Source: Cryptomeria japonica (taxonomy: Eukaryota; Streptophyta; Pinopsida; Cupressales; Cupressaceae). From it: a stretch of 64,000 nucleotides of DNA. Position 1 is the stretch's first letter, and each line of letters starts with the position of its first letter. The stretch covers positions 657,834,292 to 657,898,291 of the forward strand of contig NC_081414.1 of NCBI RefSeq assembly GCF_030272615.1. The letters are read 5' to 3'. Positions 48,641 to 59,038 of this stretch are shown one piece after another. Made by a program: the position numbers and the translations under genes. The notes beneath the pieces are model-generated. The model searched no databases and had not been told where the DNA came from. It worked only from the letters and a program-made list of their open reading frames with translations.

Positions 48641-49802
48641 TTTTTGCCTTTTTTAGGGGGGGTTTGGTTTTTTGGCTCTATCTTGGGAATATGGAGTCAT
48701 TTTTTCAAAAATGAATATGCATCGAAAAGCTAGTTCTGAGGCCGACCTCATGGTGTTAGTATTTTTTTCCAATTTTTCTATTTGACTATGTTTTTTTCCA
48801 GTCAAAGTGAGGTCTAGTTTTTGCACTCCGAGAGCCATAGAATAAGCATCCGACCTCCATTTTTTGAAAACTTTATATTTTCGGAAAGTGTGTGTTGTGT
48901 ACTTTTCAGCCATATAAGTTTTATTCCCAAATTCTTCTCCATGTATATTTTATTCAGTTTTTTTCTTTTTAGCACTCTGGTGGATATCGTGGTTGTTTCA
49001 GGTCCTGGGATCTCTTCTTTGAGTAGGATGTCTCTATTTTGGTTCACATTTCTATTTCCAGTCTTCTTATCATTGTAGCTTGTATTTATGCAAACACACT
49101 GAGATAAAGTGCCATCTTGCATTGTTTACTTGGAATCTTGCATATCTTGTGTCTTGTTGTACGTGCACTATTGATCAAGTGCCATGAGGGGGTTGATGTT
49201 TTCCTATTGTTTGCCATCTTCCTTTGTCTAGTGAGTGTTCCTTCCATGACATTCGCCTCATGATGATGTGTCTCAGCACCTTTGATGTTCCTAGTTCTTC
49301 GTCATGCAGTTTTTTTTGGCTGTCATTTTCAGTGTTCCTGTCCCTCTCCCACTTCCACATTATGGGGAGGTTTATCCTGTTGGTTCTACTTCTTCCATGG
49401 TTTGATTGATCAGCTCTTCAGGCTTTAGTTTCTCATGCCATCTATATCTTCGATTTCAGTTGTTTTTGCCTTGTTTGCCTCCTGATTCGAGTAGTGTCAT
49501 TTGAGGGCACTCATGCAGATTACAGTCTTCTCTACCTGGTCATGTTCTATTTCAGTGGAGGTTCTTCATATCAGTAGTTATTCTTTGATAGAGTTTGCAG
49601 GTTCTTCATGCTTCAGCGGTGTTCTTTTTATCTCTTTTTGGAGTAGAGTTTTGTTCCCACGTGGTTTTCTCTATTTCTCCAGTTCATGGAGATTTCATTG
49701 TATTTGGGTACCTGATCAGGCCTTGTTGCCGGGACCCATCTTTATTGCTTTCAGTAGTTGTTCTAGGTTTTAGCTTCTCCCTAAGTCTATCTTAATGGGG
49801 GG

Positions 49803-50183
49803 TGTTAGAGTATTTGGGTATTTACTTGATTAATTAAACATTATTTGTTTAATTATTTAAGTTCCCTTTATCTCTTTTACACTTAAGCTAAATTTAGGTG
49901 CATATAATTAATTATTTTAATTAATTATTATGTGCAAACCTAGGTTTTCCCTTTTAGGGTTTCTTGACCTATTAAAGGTTGAGTTCTTTCTTTTCATTGT
50001 ATGAAGAAGGATTATTATTGACAATACATTTTGGAGATTATTGAGCTCTCATCTTTTGGAGCATATTTTTCCTGTGTATTCTTTCCTTCTATGATTTGCT
50101 TCATTGCTTCTCCTTGTAACAGGTTTTTCAGCTTGCAGAGATTATTTTGGCACCTGTGGTATTGTTTTTTCTCAACTTCTATA
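49803..50183 (+). repeat. 3' LTR (381 bp) of compact element
   Basis: Preceded by aatgggggg (49794-49802) as a polypurine tract and followed by the TSD tagaa. Confidence 0.9.
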
Positions 50184-50219
50184 TAGAAATGAACATTAAA
50201 CATAGAGGTGCACCTGTTA

Positions 50220-51640
50220 CTAAAATCTAGGGGCAAATTCACTTGATCGGGTCACCCAAAGTACTATGGTCTTCTAACTTTTGCACATAAACTCAATGAA
50301 GGCTTTCTAATTCCTTATACTCTACTCACCCCAAATTTAATGTAGACTTCTAAGGACTAGGATTTTTGGAGTACCCTGGTCTTTGATAGGGGAGCCTAAA
50401 GCACCCTGATATAGGGTATTTTTATCCTAATTTATGGTACTAGTCTGTATCTGTCTGAGGATCTATTGTCTTTGTCAGAAACCTGTAGTTTCACCTAGAA
50501 AATAGAAACAGGGTAGGGGGCATGACTATATAAAGGTTTCCCTTTCTCAAGCACCTGTTTTGGTGATTTCCACCTCCACAAATTGTCAGTATTTAAATTG
50601 GAATAGTGTGTGTTCTCTTGCACCTTAAGTGTGTCTAAGATTGCTATGAGCTAAAGTGCATAAATGAAATCTAGAGTCTACTTAAATATATTAGAGAAAA
50701 CCCCTAAATGATATGATTTGAATGAAATAACATATTAATCACATAACCTAAACAAAAATATATATATCTAAAGCTTAATGAAATAAATATTGAGAACAAC
50801 ATGAAACCATACCAAATCCCTTAAAAAGAGGTACAAGCCAATCATCGGTCGATAATTCCCTATTTTCATCCAATATCTCTTGAAGCTTCTATGGTTGATG
50901 AATGTTGATGAAGATTTGATGATGAATATTTTTTCGATCTAAAATTCCTCCTAAAATTAGCACCATTACTTCATAAGGATATCTCCAATTTTCATCTTCA
51001 ATTGATAATTCTAGATAGATATCACAAATGAGGAAAGAATTGCTATCTATATGAGATTCCAAGTTTAATTTGATGGATAGTTGACTTTTATTTTATTTTT
51101 TTTATTTTGCATAGAGCTGGATTTGAGTAGGATATGACTACCTTATTATCCTCCCATAATTCATAGAGAAATTTTTCAAATTGGGATGCTCGGGGTGCAC
51201 CCATCCAAACAATTTTAGGCCAACTTCTTAGGGATGCAAGATAATATGATCCTAATGCCAAAGAAATGTTTGTGTGACAACACATAATATTTAGGTAAGG
51301 AAAACCTGTTTTGATATTTTAAATAGGGTAGGATCTATGATAAATGAAGATGATTAAAAGATAAAGGGTACACTTAAAATTAAGGAGACAAATGAGAGTG
51401 TGATGAGGTTGACATCAACAAAGGACTCATATTTTAAAATAATCTATTACTTAAATATATATGAGAGTCTTATAATGAATAGTATAATGAAACATACTAT
51501 AATGAGTGCTAATAGAGCATGGAATTGGACACCCTAATTGAAGTTGTACAATTTGTGATGGGACATTTAGACCCCACTTTAGCAATCATATATAAAACTA
51601 CATGCATATGCAAGTTACAATACAAAAAGGTAAACATTCA
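50220..51640 (-). repeat. Old, diverged LTR of the protease/G-patch family
   Basis: In the same order and orientation as the 36515-38132 LTR, this stretch has recognisable blocks. These are ttggtgatttccacctccac (about 50560), acatgaaaccataccaaatc with gtacaagccaatcatcggtc (50799-50850), a gttgatgaatgttgatgaag-like block, and acatttagaccccactttag followed by catgcatatgcaag at the far end (51564-51615). It is heavily mutated and indel-rich. It is interpreted as an old solo or fragmentary LTR. Confidence 0.5.
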
Positions 51641-51649
51641 TGTAATATT

Positions 51650-52540
51650 TTTTTTTGAATTGATAAGGAGAAAGAGAAAGAGTGAGGATAGGTGACTAAC
51701 ATATCGAGATGGGTAAACCTACAAGTATGAAAGTCCAACAACCTACATAGACTTAAGATTTTATTGGATAATACCTCAAACATATAAATTTTTGGATTTC
51801 TTGCTACTATTATTAAAAGAAGATTAATGCAATGAAATACTTAGAAAAAATTGACTTATGGGACACTAAATTAGACTACCTGAAATTAGTTATAGTGATG
51901 ATTTTAAAAGAGTTAAGATACATAGCAGGGAGGGGACTCGAGAAAAAATACATTAAATATTTGAGTGCCAACAAGGGTAGTAAGACAACCATTCTATACC
52001 ATAACCCTTAAAACTTATTAGAAATAGTTGACATAGAAGTTATCCTCATCTAAAAATTCTACTCGTGTGATAATAAATTACCTTAATTTGTATCAAGTTC
52101 ACCCTTGGCATCATATATTAAGAAAGAAGGTACCACAAATATCATAAGTAGTGGATGTACAATAATATTATCATAAGCCCGTGGATTATATTGAGCATAT
52201 TTTAATTCTTCTTCACCTTTCCTATTGGTTATTACTTCTACTATTTTGTCCTAATTCATGTTATGAATTAATACATCTAGGGTAGAGGATGAATGGTTGA
52301 TAAGAGAAGGTTGAAAGCAATTATGGTGTGTATATGAATGGTTGTGATAATTATGAGGGATGAAAGAGGTAAGAGGTTAGGAAAGAGAAATGTTAGAGTA
52401 AGGATAATGAAGCATGTGCATGGGAATAGATGGAGGATGGATGGGTATGATAAATATGAGGGATGAAAGAAGTAATAAGTTAAGAAAGAGACATAATAGA
52501 AAGGATGGTGAAATTTATGCATGGGAATAGATAAAGGGGT
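51650..52540. repeat. AT-rich dispersed repeat, copy 2, left part
   Basis: Related to 45690-46970. It was split by insertion of the 52541-60686 element; the right part resumes at 60692. It ends with the TSD ggggt (52536-52540). Confidence 0.5.
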
Positions 52541-53080
52541 TGTAGCGTCGTAAATTGTACGCACTTGCTAAAGCAGTACAATTTCACACCTAGTTTAGCA
52601 CCCACCTTGGCGCATTTTGCATTTTGCATTGCATTTCCCCTTTAGCACTTAATTAATCAAATTAATTAGGTCTAAGGTCCTATTTCATCATCTTCCACAT
52701 TATAAAGTTGGGCCCTTTTCATTAAAGTGTGCCCCTTTCATCTTATTCTTCCAATACATCATTTAATCAAAAACCCTAATTAGGTCCTATTTTGAACTTG
52801 GGGGCTTGATTTCGGGGGTCAAAACATCTCAAAATCAGCTGTAACTTCGGGATTCTCTCTAAAATCATCATATCCGACGGCCCTAAAAATTTGGTGAAAA
52901 GTTGTCAGGACCATGGCGCCCAGAGAGGACCATGGCACCCGGAGTGCACATGGTCCCGGACATTTTTCCCGAAATTTTAGGAGCACGATCCAATCATAAA
53001 ATAAAGCTTAACCCCAAGAAATTGGTGGGAGATTCAATCTCTAGGTCGGCCAAAAGTTGAAATTAAGACCTAGGGTTTCA

Positions 53081-53088
53081 TATATAAG
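53081..53088 (+). promoter_or_regulatory. LTR core promoter (TATA box)
   Basis: tatataag in the context gggtttcatatataagagct; the same box is at 59579-59586 in the 3' LTR. It is the probable start of the element transcript. Confidence 0.55.
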
Positions 53089-53697
53089 AGCTCTCTTTCT
53101 TCATTTGAAAGGATCCAGAATTTTTGGGTTTCAAGGACCTTCTATGCAGTGAAAGAGAAGATCTTTGAAGACTTCAAAAACATTCAACATCCATCCATCA
53201 AGAATTCATCAATTTCATTCATTTAGGGCTTGGGAGACATTGAAGAACAATAGGAGATTACCGACTGAAGATTGGCTTGTACTCCTCCCTTAAGGGTTGG
53301 GTATGATTTCATGTTGTTTTCATGTCTTTGCATAAGCTTCAATATATCCTTTATTCATGCTTTAGATCACTTTGCATCTTGATTTAGAGCATTTACATTA
53401 TCATTTACAAGCAATTAGGGTTTACTTTCTAGGTTGCTATAGTTTGCTTTCTTGCATTTAAGGACCTTGCACACACACTAGGTCTGCACACACAATACAT
53501 TTTACAATACAACTTGGCTATTCGTGGAGGTGGAAATCACCGAAGCGGGGGTTTGACTAAGGCAAAACCCTATATAGCCGCCCATACCCTTTTCAGATAT
53601 AAGTGCAGGTTTCAGAATTTGGACGACGCCGCAAGTTACAGATCCAGAAGAAGCAGACGGAGACCAAACTTCACACCAAATCTCAGAGCAAAAGACC

Positions 53698-53788
53698 AGG
53701 ACAGGGGCGTGGGGCACCCTGGTCCTGCCAGGACAGGGGCGCTGGGCACCTTGGTCCCTAGGACAGGGGCGCTGGGTGCCCTGGTCCT
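53698..53788 (+). repeat. GC-rich ~31-bp minisatellite, 3 units (5' LTR)
   Basis: Units start aggacaggggcg at 53698, 53730 and 53760 and end ccctggtcc-like, so each is an imperfect palindrome. The 3' LTR has two units (60196-60258). The LTR lengths differ by 30 bp, about one unit. Confidence 0.85.
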
Positions 53789-54220
53789 TCTGACAGCAGT
53801 TTTCAGCATTTTTGACAACTTTGCAAAACAGCAATTTCCGGAGCAGTTTTAGGGGCAGAATCAGGACAGTGGTGCCCGCGCCCCTGTCCCGAACATTTTC
53901 AGTCAGATTTTAACTCTGGGTACGCATTTACATTCTTGTCTTGTCCTTGTGTTTACAGCTTTCCATTGTTTAAGTTCAATTCTGCAATCTTGTTATTAGT
54001 TCATACTTGCACTTTGGGGTTAGGGATTGAACTTGCATCATTTCATCTTTCAATTGCAACAAAGGAATAGAAACCCTAATAGGTAGCCCGTGGCTCTCTC
54101 TTTCACAAAAAGAAGTAGCCAATTGTGTGATACCTCTAGGCTCTTTCGTATTCCACAAGTGTGTGGTTGAAAGTGAGATTAGGGCATGTTTGCTTAGTGT
54201 CACTTTTTCTCCCACACATT

Positions 54221-54238
54221 TTGGTGAACCCGACGTGA
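54221..54238 (+). promoter_or_regulatory. Primer-binding site
   Basis: ttggtgaacccgacgtga lies 2 bp after the 5' LTR end. The tggtga... start is tRNA 3'-end-like; I do not assign the tRNA. Confidence 0.6.
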
Positions 54239-54383
54239 ATGTATCATTGCTTCCTCTTGCATTGCATTTGTTAGATCTAGATCTAGATTTAGTGTGTTTT
54301 CATTTCATTTTCATTAAAAAGAAAAAAGAAAAAAAAAGTGTGTTTCTTTGCATTGTGTGTTTAAAATTTTATGCAATTTCAAA

Positions 54384-57047
54384 ATGTCAGATTTTTATTT
54401 GCAAGATGTTCATATTTGTGATGATTATGAGTTAGATGAAGCTTTAGATGAATTTTTGAAACCTAAATATACCAAACCTTCATTTTACCAAAAACTCATA
54501 AACATTGTTACTATGCCATTTCGTTGTGATGAGAAAGATAAGTCGAATGATTCCTCTCAAGGGTACATTCCTATTAGCTCTTCCACTAAATCTAGTAACA
54601 TGGTTGTTTTCAATGATCCCCTCTATGAAGAGATATCTCCTTTTGAATCAAAAGATAAACCTTTTAATAGATATGATCATGCTTTGTTGAATGATGCCCT
54701 TGATGCCTTTGTGTCCCCTAAAAAACACTCCCTTCATGAGGATCCTTTTGTGCAAGAAGATGACATTATCCCTACATTTCCTAGTGATGGCCTTTCCTTT
54801 TCCAACAAAATTCCCACTAGAGATGATGAATTAATGGTAAATGCTTACCCTTCTCCTAAAGTTGGTCTTACCCATAAGCATCCCTTAGAGAAAGAAGATG
54901 AAATAATAAGCAATTTCCTTAATTCTCTCTCCCCTATTGAACATATTTTGAGGAAAGAGGATGAGTTTAACACATCTATTGATGCTCTCCCTCCTAAGGA
55001 TGCAGAATTAATAAACAATGTTATCTCCTCTCCCAAAATTGACAATGCTTCAAACATTCCTTTCAACAACTTCACTATTTGGGATGAACCATTAGAAGAA
55101 GGTGTTGATTATTCTCTACCCTGTGAGAGAACCCTAGTTCAAAGCAAAATGGTTAACATCTCTTTCAAAGATCTCCCTCTCAAAAGTGAGACTTTAGAGA
55201 GTAATGTTGATCCTTCTCCTAGAGAGTTTATTCCCCATGTAGATCCTTTGATGATAGAGGATGATATGACCTTTCCTAGTATTACTCTTCCTACTAGAAC
55301 ATCAATGCCTACCCCTTGTCTCTCTCCTAAAATTGATTTAATCTGTGATAAGATTTTAGTGCAAGAGAAGACTATCAATAATTCTTCCAACACTTTTGTT
55401 CATTCCTCTAAACCATCCTCAATCAATTTGATACATGTGATTGAAACACCTAACAAACCTCTCTTCACTGTCCAGGGTGCTTGTCCTTCTCAAAATTCTC
55501 AACCTTTAAATAAGCCTATCTTAGTGGTTCAAGGTGGTTATGCTAATGATTCTTTTTGCACTCCTAAGAAACCTGTTATTACTGTGCAAGGAGGTTATTC
55601 CTCTAAGAGCCCTTATGAGTATGCTAAGCAACTGACTAGAGAGAGTTATCATGCGGTTGCCCATACCTATAACACAAGAAACAATACGCAACCTAATCCT
55701 CCTCCAGTTATCCCCACTTCGCTTCCTCCTTCCCAACCTATTCTTCCTCAAGCTCCTCGTATTTCACAAATGCTTAGTAAGGACTATGATCTCATAGAAC
55801 AACTTAAAACTACCCCTGCTAAGATATCCCTTTGGGATTTGATCCAAACTTCTTCTGCTCATCATGGAATGTTACAAGATGCCTTGAAAGATTTGAATGT
55901 TCCTCCACCTAATACATCTAGTAATATAGTGTCTTTGGTTAACTCTGTGATGAATCCTAAAGCTCAAATTGTGTTTACCCAAGATGAGTTGCCTACTAGT
56001 GAAATTCAACATCAATATGATCCCTTGATAATTGTGGTTATCATAAATGACACTGCTATAAGACGAACACTGGTAGATAATGGTTCTGGCCTTAATGTGT
56101 GTAGCATTAATCTATTGCATAAGATGAATGTGGATACATCCCTTATTGAGCCTGACTCTCGTCCCATTCGAGGCTTTGATAATGTGGCTAAGTCTTCATT
56201 AGGTATTATCACCTTACCCATCACAGTGGGGCCGGTTACTTTGCTTACTCCTATCCATGTTATGTTAGGAAATCTAACATACAACTTGTTATTAGGGAGG
56301 CCTTGGATTCACAGTATGCAAGTTGTCCCCTCTACATTGCATAGACAAGTTAAATTCATTTATAACAATAAGACATATACCCTGATAGGTGACACTAATC
56401 TCCAGGCTTGTTTGCAAACATCTAAGCCTTCCTCTTCTAGTAATGACTCTTTGAACAAGATACCTATGGATGAATCCTTACCCTCTGATAATCAAAATTC
56501 TTTGGATGAGTCTGAAGCTCCTGAAGAAGATCCTCCTCGACTTGAATATACGCATAAAAAGGCTTTTGATCCTGAGAAGGTTCTCGCAGATGACGATTGG
56601 GGATCTCTTGACCTTAATCCCACCTTTGTAGGTGAGTATAGGGTTCCTCCTAGAGAGTTTAAAGTTAAAAAGAAGGAAGAAACTAAAAATCAATCAATCT
56701 TACCTGAACCTATGAGCAATAATTTTGTGGCCGCTTCTCAAACTTCTTCTCCTCACACCTCTAATTATGAAGAGTTTGATTCTTTGTCTTATGAAAAACC
56801 ACCTTCTCTTCCTGAAATGGCTGATCGTTATGGTCGTGGTTTTCGCATTTTTGCTAAGCATGGGTATCATGGAAATGGTTGTGGCGCTCATGAACAAGGG
56901 ATAAAAGTTCCTCTAGAGACTAATTTTCACAATTATGCCTTTGGACTCGGCTATAATCCCTGCAAACGTACCAAAGCATCTAAAAGACCATCTCTCAATG
57001 TGAACACTATATTTAGTAGTGATGATGATCTCACTTCAACTAAATAA
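54384..57047 (+). CDS. Retropepsin-like and G-patch polyprotein of the non-autonomous element
   Basis: An intact 887-codon frame starting at ATG 54384 (MSDFYLQDVHICDDYELDEA) and ending at TAA 57045. Residues 1 to about 400 are acidic and low in complexity, with repeated DPFVQEDDII/PLEKEDEII-like units and three NKP.. VQGGY-like repeats (about 355-410). Residues about 549-672 are an aspartic protease-like domain: LVDNGSGLNVCS with Asp at 565, later NLLLGRPWIHSMQ. The motif is D-N-G rather than D-S/T-G. Residues about 813-861 form a G-patch (GYHGNGCGAHEQGI ... FGLGY), an RNA-binding module that also stimulates DEAH helicases in other proteins. The minus-strand copy has a sense codon where this one has TAA, and this frame stays open to 57347, so the end was probably lost by one mutation. 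It would act with Gag/Pol from other elements. Confidence 0.85.
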   Translation: MSDFYLQDVHICDDYELDEALDEFLKPKYTKPSFYQKLINIVTMPFRCDEKDKSNDSSQGYIPISSSTKSSNMVVFNDPLYEEISPFESKDKPFNRYDHALLNDALDAFVSPKKHSLHEDPFVQEDDIIPTFPSDGLSFSNKIPTRDDELMVNAYPSPKVGLTHKHPLEKEDEIISNFLNSLSPIEHILRKEDEFNTSIDALPPKDAELINNVISSPKIDNASNIPFNNFTIWDEPLEEGVDYSLPCERTLVQSKMVNISFKDLPLKSETLESNVDPSPREFIPHVDPLMIEDDMTFPSITLPTRTSMPTPCLSPKIDLICDKILVQEKTINNSSNTFVHSSKPSSINLIHVIETPNKPLFTVQGACPSQNSQPLNKPILVVQGGYANDSFCTPKKPVITVQGGYSSKSPYEYAKQLTRESYHAVAHTYNTRNNTQPNPPPVIPTSLPPSQPILPQAPRISQMLSKDYDLIEQLKTTPAKISLWDLIQTSSAHHGMLQDALKDLNVPPPNTSSNIVSLVNSVMNPKAQIVFTQDELPTSEIQHQYDPLIIVVIINDTAIRRTLVDNGSGLNVCSINLLHKMNVDTSLIEPDSRPIRGFDNVAKSSLGIITLPITVGPVTLLTPIHVMLGNLTYNLLLGRPWIHSMQVVPSTLHRQVKFIYNNKTYTLIGDTNLQACLQTSKPSSSSNDSLNKIPMDESLPSDNQNSLDESEAPEEDPPRLEYTHKKAFDPEKVLADDDWGSLDLNPTFVGEYRVPPREFKVKKKEETKNQSILPEPMSNNFVAASQTSSPHTSNYEEFDSLSYEKPPSLPEMADRYGRGFRIFAKHGYHGNGCGAHEQGIKVPLETNFHNYAFGLGYNPCKRTKASKRPSLNVNTIFSSDDDLTSTK

Positions 57048-57347
57048 TCTTCTACTTCTATCAACTCCCATTCCCCTCATAAGGAAATCTTGGCGATGAA
57101 CAAATCTCTTTATGACTCCTCTCAAATTTCTAAATCCACTTATGAATCTTTATCTCCTATTCATCATAAAGTCCTTTCCTCCAGGGATAAGGCTCTAACA
57201 AAATACATTCATCCCTCTTCTAAGATGTCTTGTGACTTTTCTTCTTCAATTTTTATCATTTTATACATGTTTTTGATCTCACTTATAGTTGAGCATTTAA
57301 CATGTCATATTCAAATACCTCATTTAGTCTATCATGTCTTTAAATAA
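57048..57347 (+). pseudogene. Cut-off C-terminal part of the polyprotein
   Basis: The same frame continues without a stop to TAA 57345-57347. It encodes a Ser-rich stretch and a hydrophobic segment (SIFIILYMFLISLIVEHL) near the end, and it matches the minus-strand copy closely (its last ~100 codons). The hydrophobic segment could be membrane-associated (inference). Confidence 0.65.
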
Positions 57348-59038
57348 CATTAATGGCTATTATGTTGCTCATAATTATGTGACATTGGTAGCTCATTTAC
57401 TGGGGGCTCATTGTCATTCATGATGGTACAATTTCAAGTGCAATCATATTTTTTGAAGCAACATAATAGCCTAATTTTCTTGTTCCTATGGGGACAAGAA
57501 TGATTTCATACATCTCTTCTTTTGCTTATGTCCAAATCTCTCCCTAGAAGATTGTGTAAGTCCTTCTCATTGTCCTTATCCTTGGGAGGCAATGATCTTT
57601 CCTTATTTTTATCTAAGGATCCACTTTTTCCTATTTTGTGGATGGTGTGGACTTTATTACTTGATGTTATGCCTTGTACGCATTTGTTGTTGTTTGTTCA
57701 AGGGTTCTCTCTTACAAGAGGTGTAAGTCCTTGACTACAACCTCTTTTGCACTTGGTAAAAATACATCCATAGCGAATTCACTCTCCTAATTGGGTTAAA
57801 AAGAGCATCATCCTTCATTAAGAATCACTTTCACCTCGCAAAAGAAGGAAGTATTGCATTCTTATTCTCTTCTTTGTCTTATTCTAGAAGATGTTATATT
57901 TGTCTAAGACAATTTCTCTCAGGGATAGGTGTCTTTTGTACAAATATCTCTTCTCCTCTAAGGATCTCCTTTACACATACTACAAGATATCCCTTTTCAA
58001 CTATCTTATCCTTGCTTAAGGAGTGCAGAACTCTCTTGCTTGGATCTATGACATTGTTGCATTTTTGGGGTATCTTCTTTTGTGATGAAGGTAGGTATCC
58101 TTGTTCTACTTTGCTTATGACATAAACATTACACTTTTTGAGCAATGGGTCATTCTCGGAACCAGAGCACAGACTCTTAGAGCGAGATGTCTCCATTTTT
58201 CTTTTATGCAAGGTGATTATTCTCGGAACCAGAGCACAGACTCTTAGAGCGAGATGTCACGCTTTTGTACTATACATATACAGGTTGTAGCATACTCGGG
58301 CATAGACTCCTATGAGGTGCTTCTAACCTCCCTTACACACACATGCACGAGGTTGAGTGGAACTAGCGACATAAGGCTAGACTTTCTCACTCTCCTCTCT
58401 TACATGGATCACCTAGACAAATTCTAGGGGCTAGTTTTCCATGTCCTTTTCCCATGGATCACCTAGACAAGATCTAGGGGCGAGAAGTCCATGTTTTCTC
58501 TCTCACTATTCTTCTCATGGATCACTAATGTGTGTATTCATGCTTTTTTCCTTTCTTTTCTTCCCTTTGAATTTTGTTTCCATTTACATCCTTCATCTTG
58601 TGTTAGAGAACTCTCAAATCCTCACACTCTTTGTTGTGTTGGAATTGAGATTTAGTCCTCTTTCTTACCAAATGATTCTCCATTAGTTTTTGATCTCATA
58701 TCAAATCTTCTTGTGAGCATTTGTCATCAATATTCTTTAATAATTCGAAGTGGTAAACATGATACCCTGTTTCAACTCACTAAAATTAGCAAGCCGAAAC
58801 AGGGGGGGGCATATAGCTACCCTCGAATTTTCATCACCTTCCTTAGTAAGCATTAGGTGATTTTGTGATCTAACGTGTGTTTTGTAGGGTGCGGTTCCTA
58901 ACTGTGTACTGCAGATACCGCTGGGGGCTTCGTTCGACAGACTTATGGATATATCCTTTTTCAAATAATGTTTACTTTTCTGTACTTTAGCTTGCATATG
59001 CATGTAGTGTTCATATGACCGCTAAAGTGGGGGCTAAA
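57348..59038 (+). other. 3' non-coding tail of the element
   Basis: No gene is supported; it is collinear with the minus-strand copy. It has two duplicated blocks: attctcggaaccagagcaca at 58152 and 58219 (67 bp apart), and catggatcacctagacaa at about 58404 and 58453. A purine-rich tract, aaagtgggggctaaa (59024-59038), abuts the 3' LTR and is the probable plus-strand primer. Confidence 0.7.

Larger units (their letters stand above)
47429..50183 (+). mobile_element. Compact non-autonomous LTR retrotransposon, 2,755 bp (TRIM/LARD-like)
   Basis: LTRs at 47429-47809 and 49803-50183 are both 381 bp and differ at roughly 15 positions (~4%). A 5-bp TSD tagaa flanks the element (47424-47428, 50184-50188). 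An iMet-type primer site follows the 5' LTR and a G-rich polypurine tract (aatgggggg) precedes the 3' LTR. The 2-kb interior has no Gag or Pol. It does hold a GC-rich island (48240-48640) with proline- and arginine-rich open frames that I cannot assign. The LTRs end in TA rather than CA. Mobility would need proteins from another element. Confidence 0.9.
52541..54218 (+). repeat. 5' LTR (1,678 bp)
   Basis: It contains a TATA-like box at 53081-53088 and three copies of a ~31-bp GC-rich minisatellite at 53698-53788. It ends CCCACACA immediately before the primer site. Short ORFs inside it are chance frames. Confidence 0.92.

Noticed and set aside
48169-48733. Pro-rich (+) and Gly/Ala-rich (-) ORFs in the GC island
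   Set aside because: High GC leaves stops rare in all frames; neither frame shows a recognisable domain, so no gene is called.
53514-53852. ORF in the 5' LTR, also at 60012-60320
   Set aside because: It runs across the GC-rich minisatellite, and the two LTR copies differ by a unit within it. It is better explained as leader sequence.
57894-58211. Paired ORFs in the element tail (also 38961-39278)
   Set aside because: They lie in non-coding tail sequence on the antisense strand, and open length is explained by family similarity rather than coding constraint.
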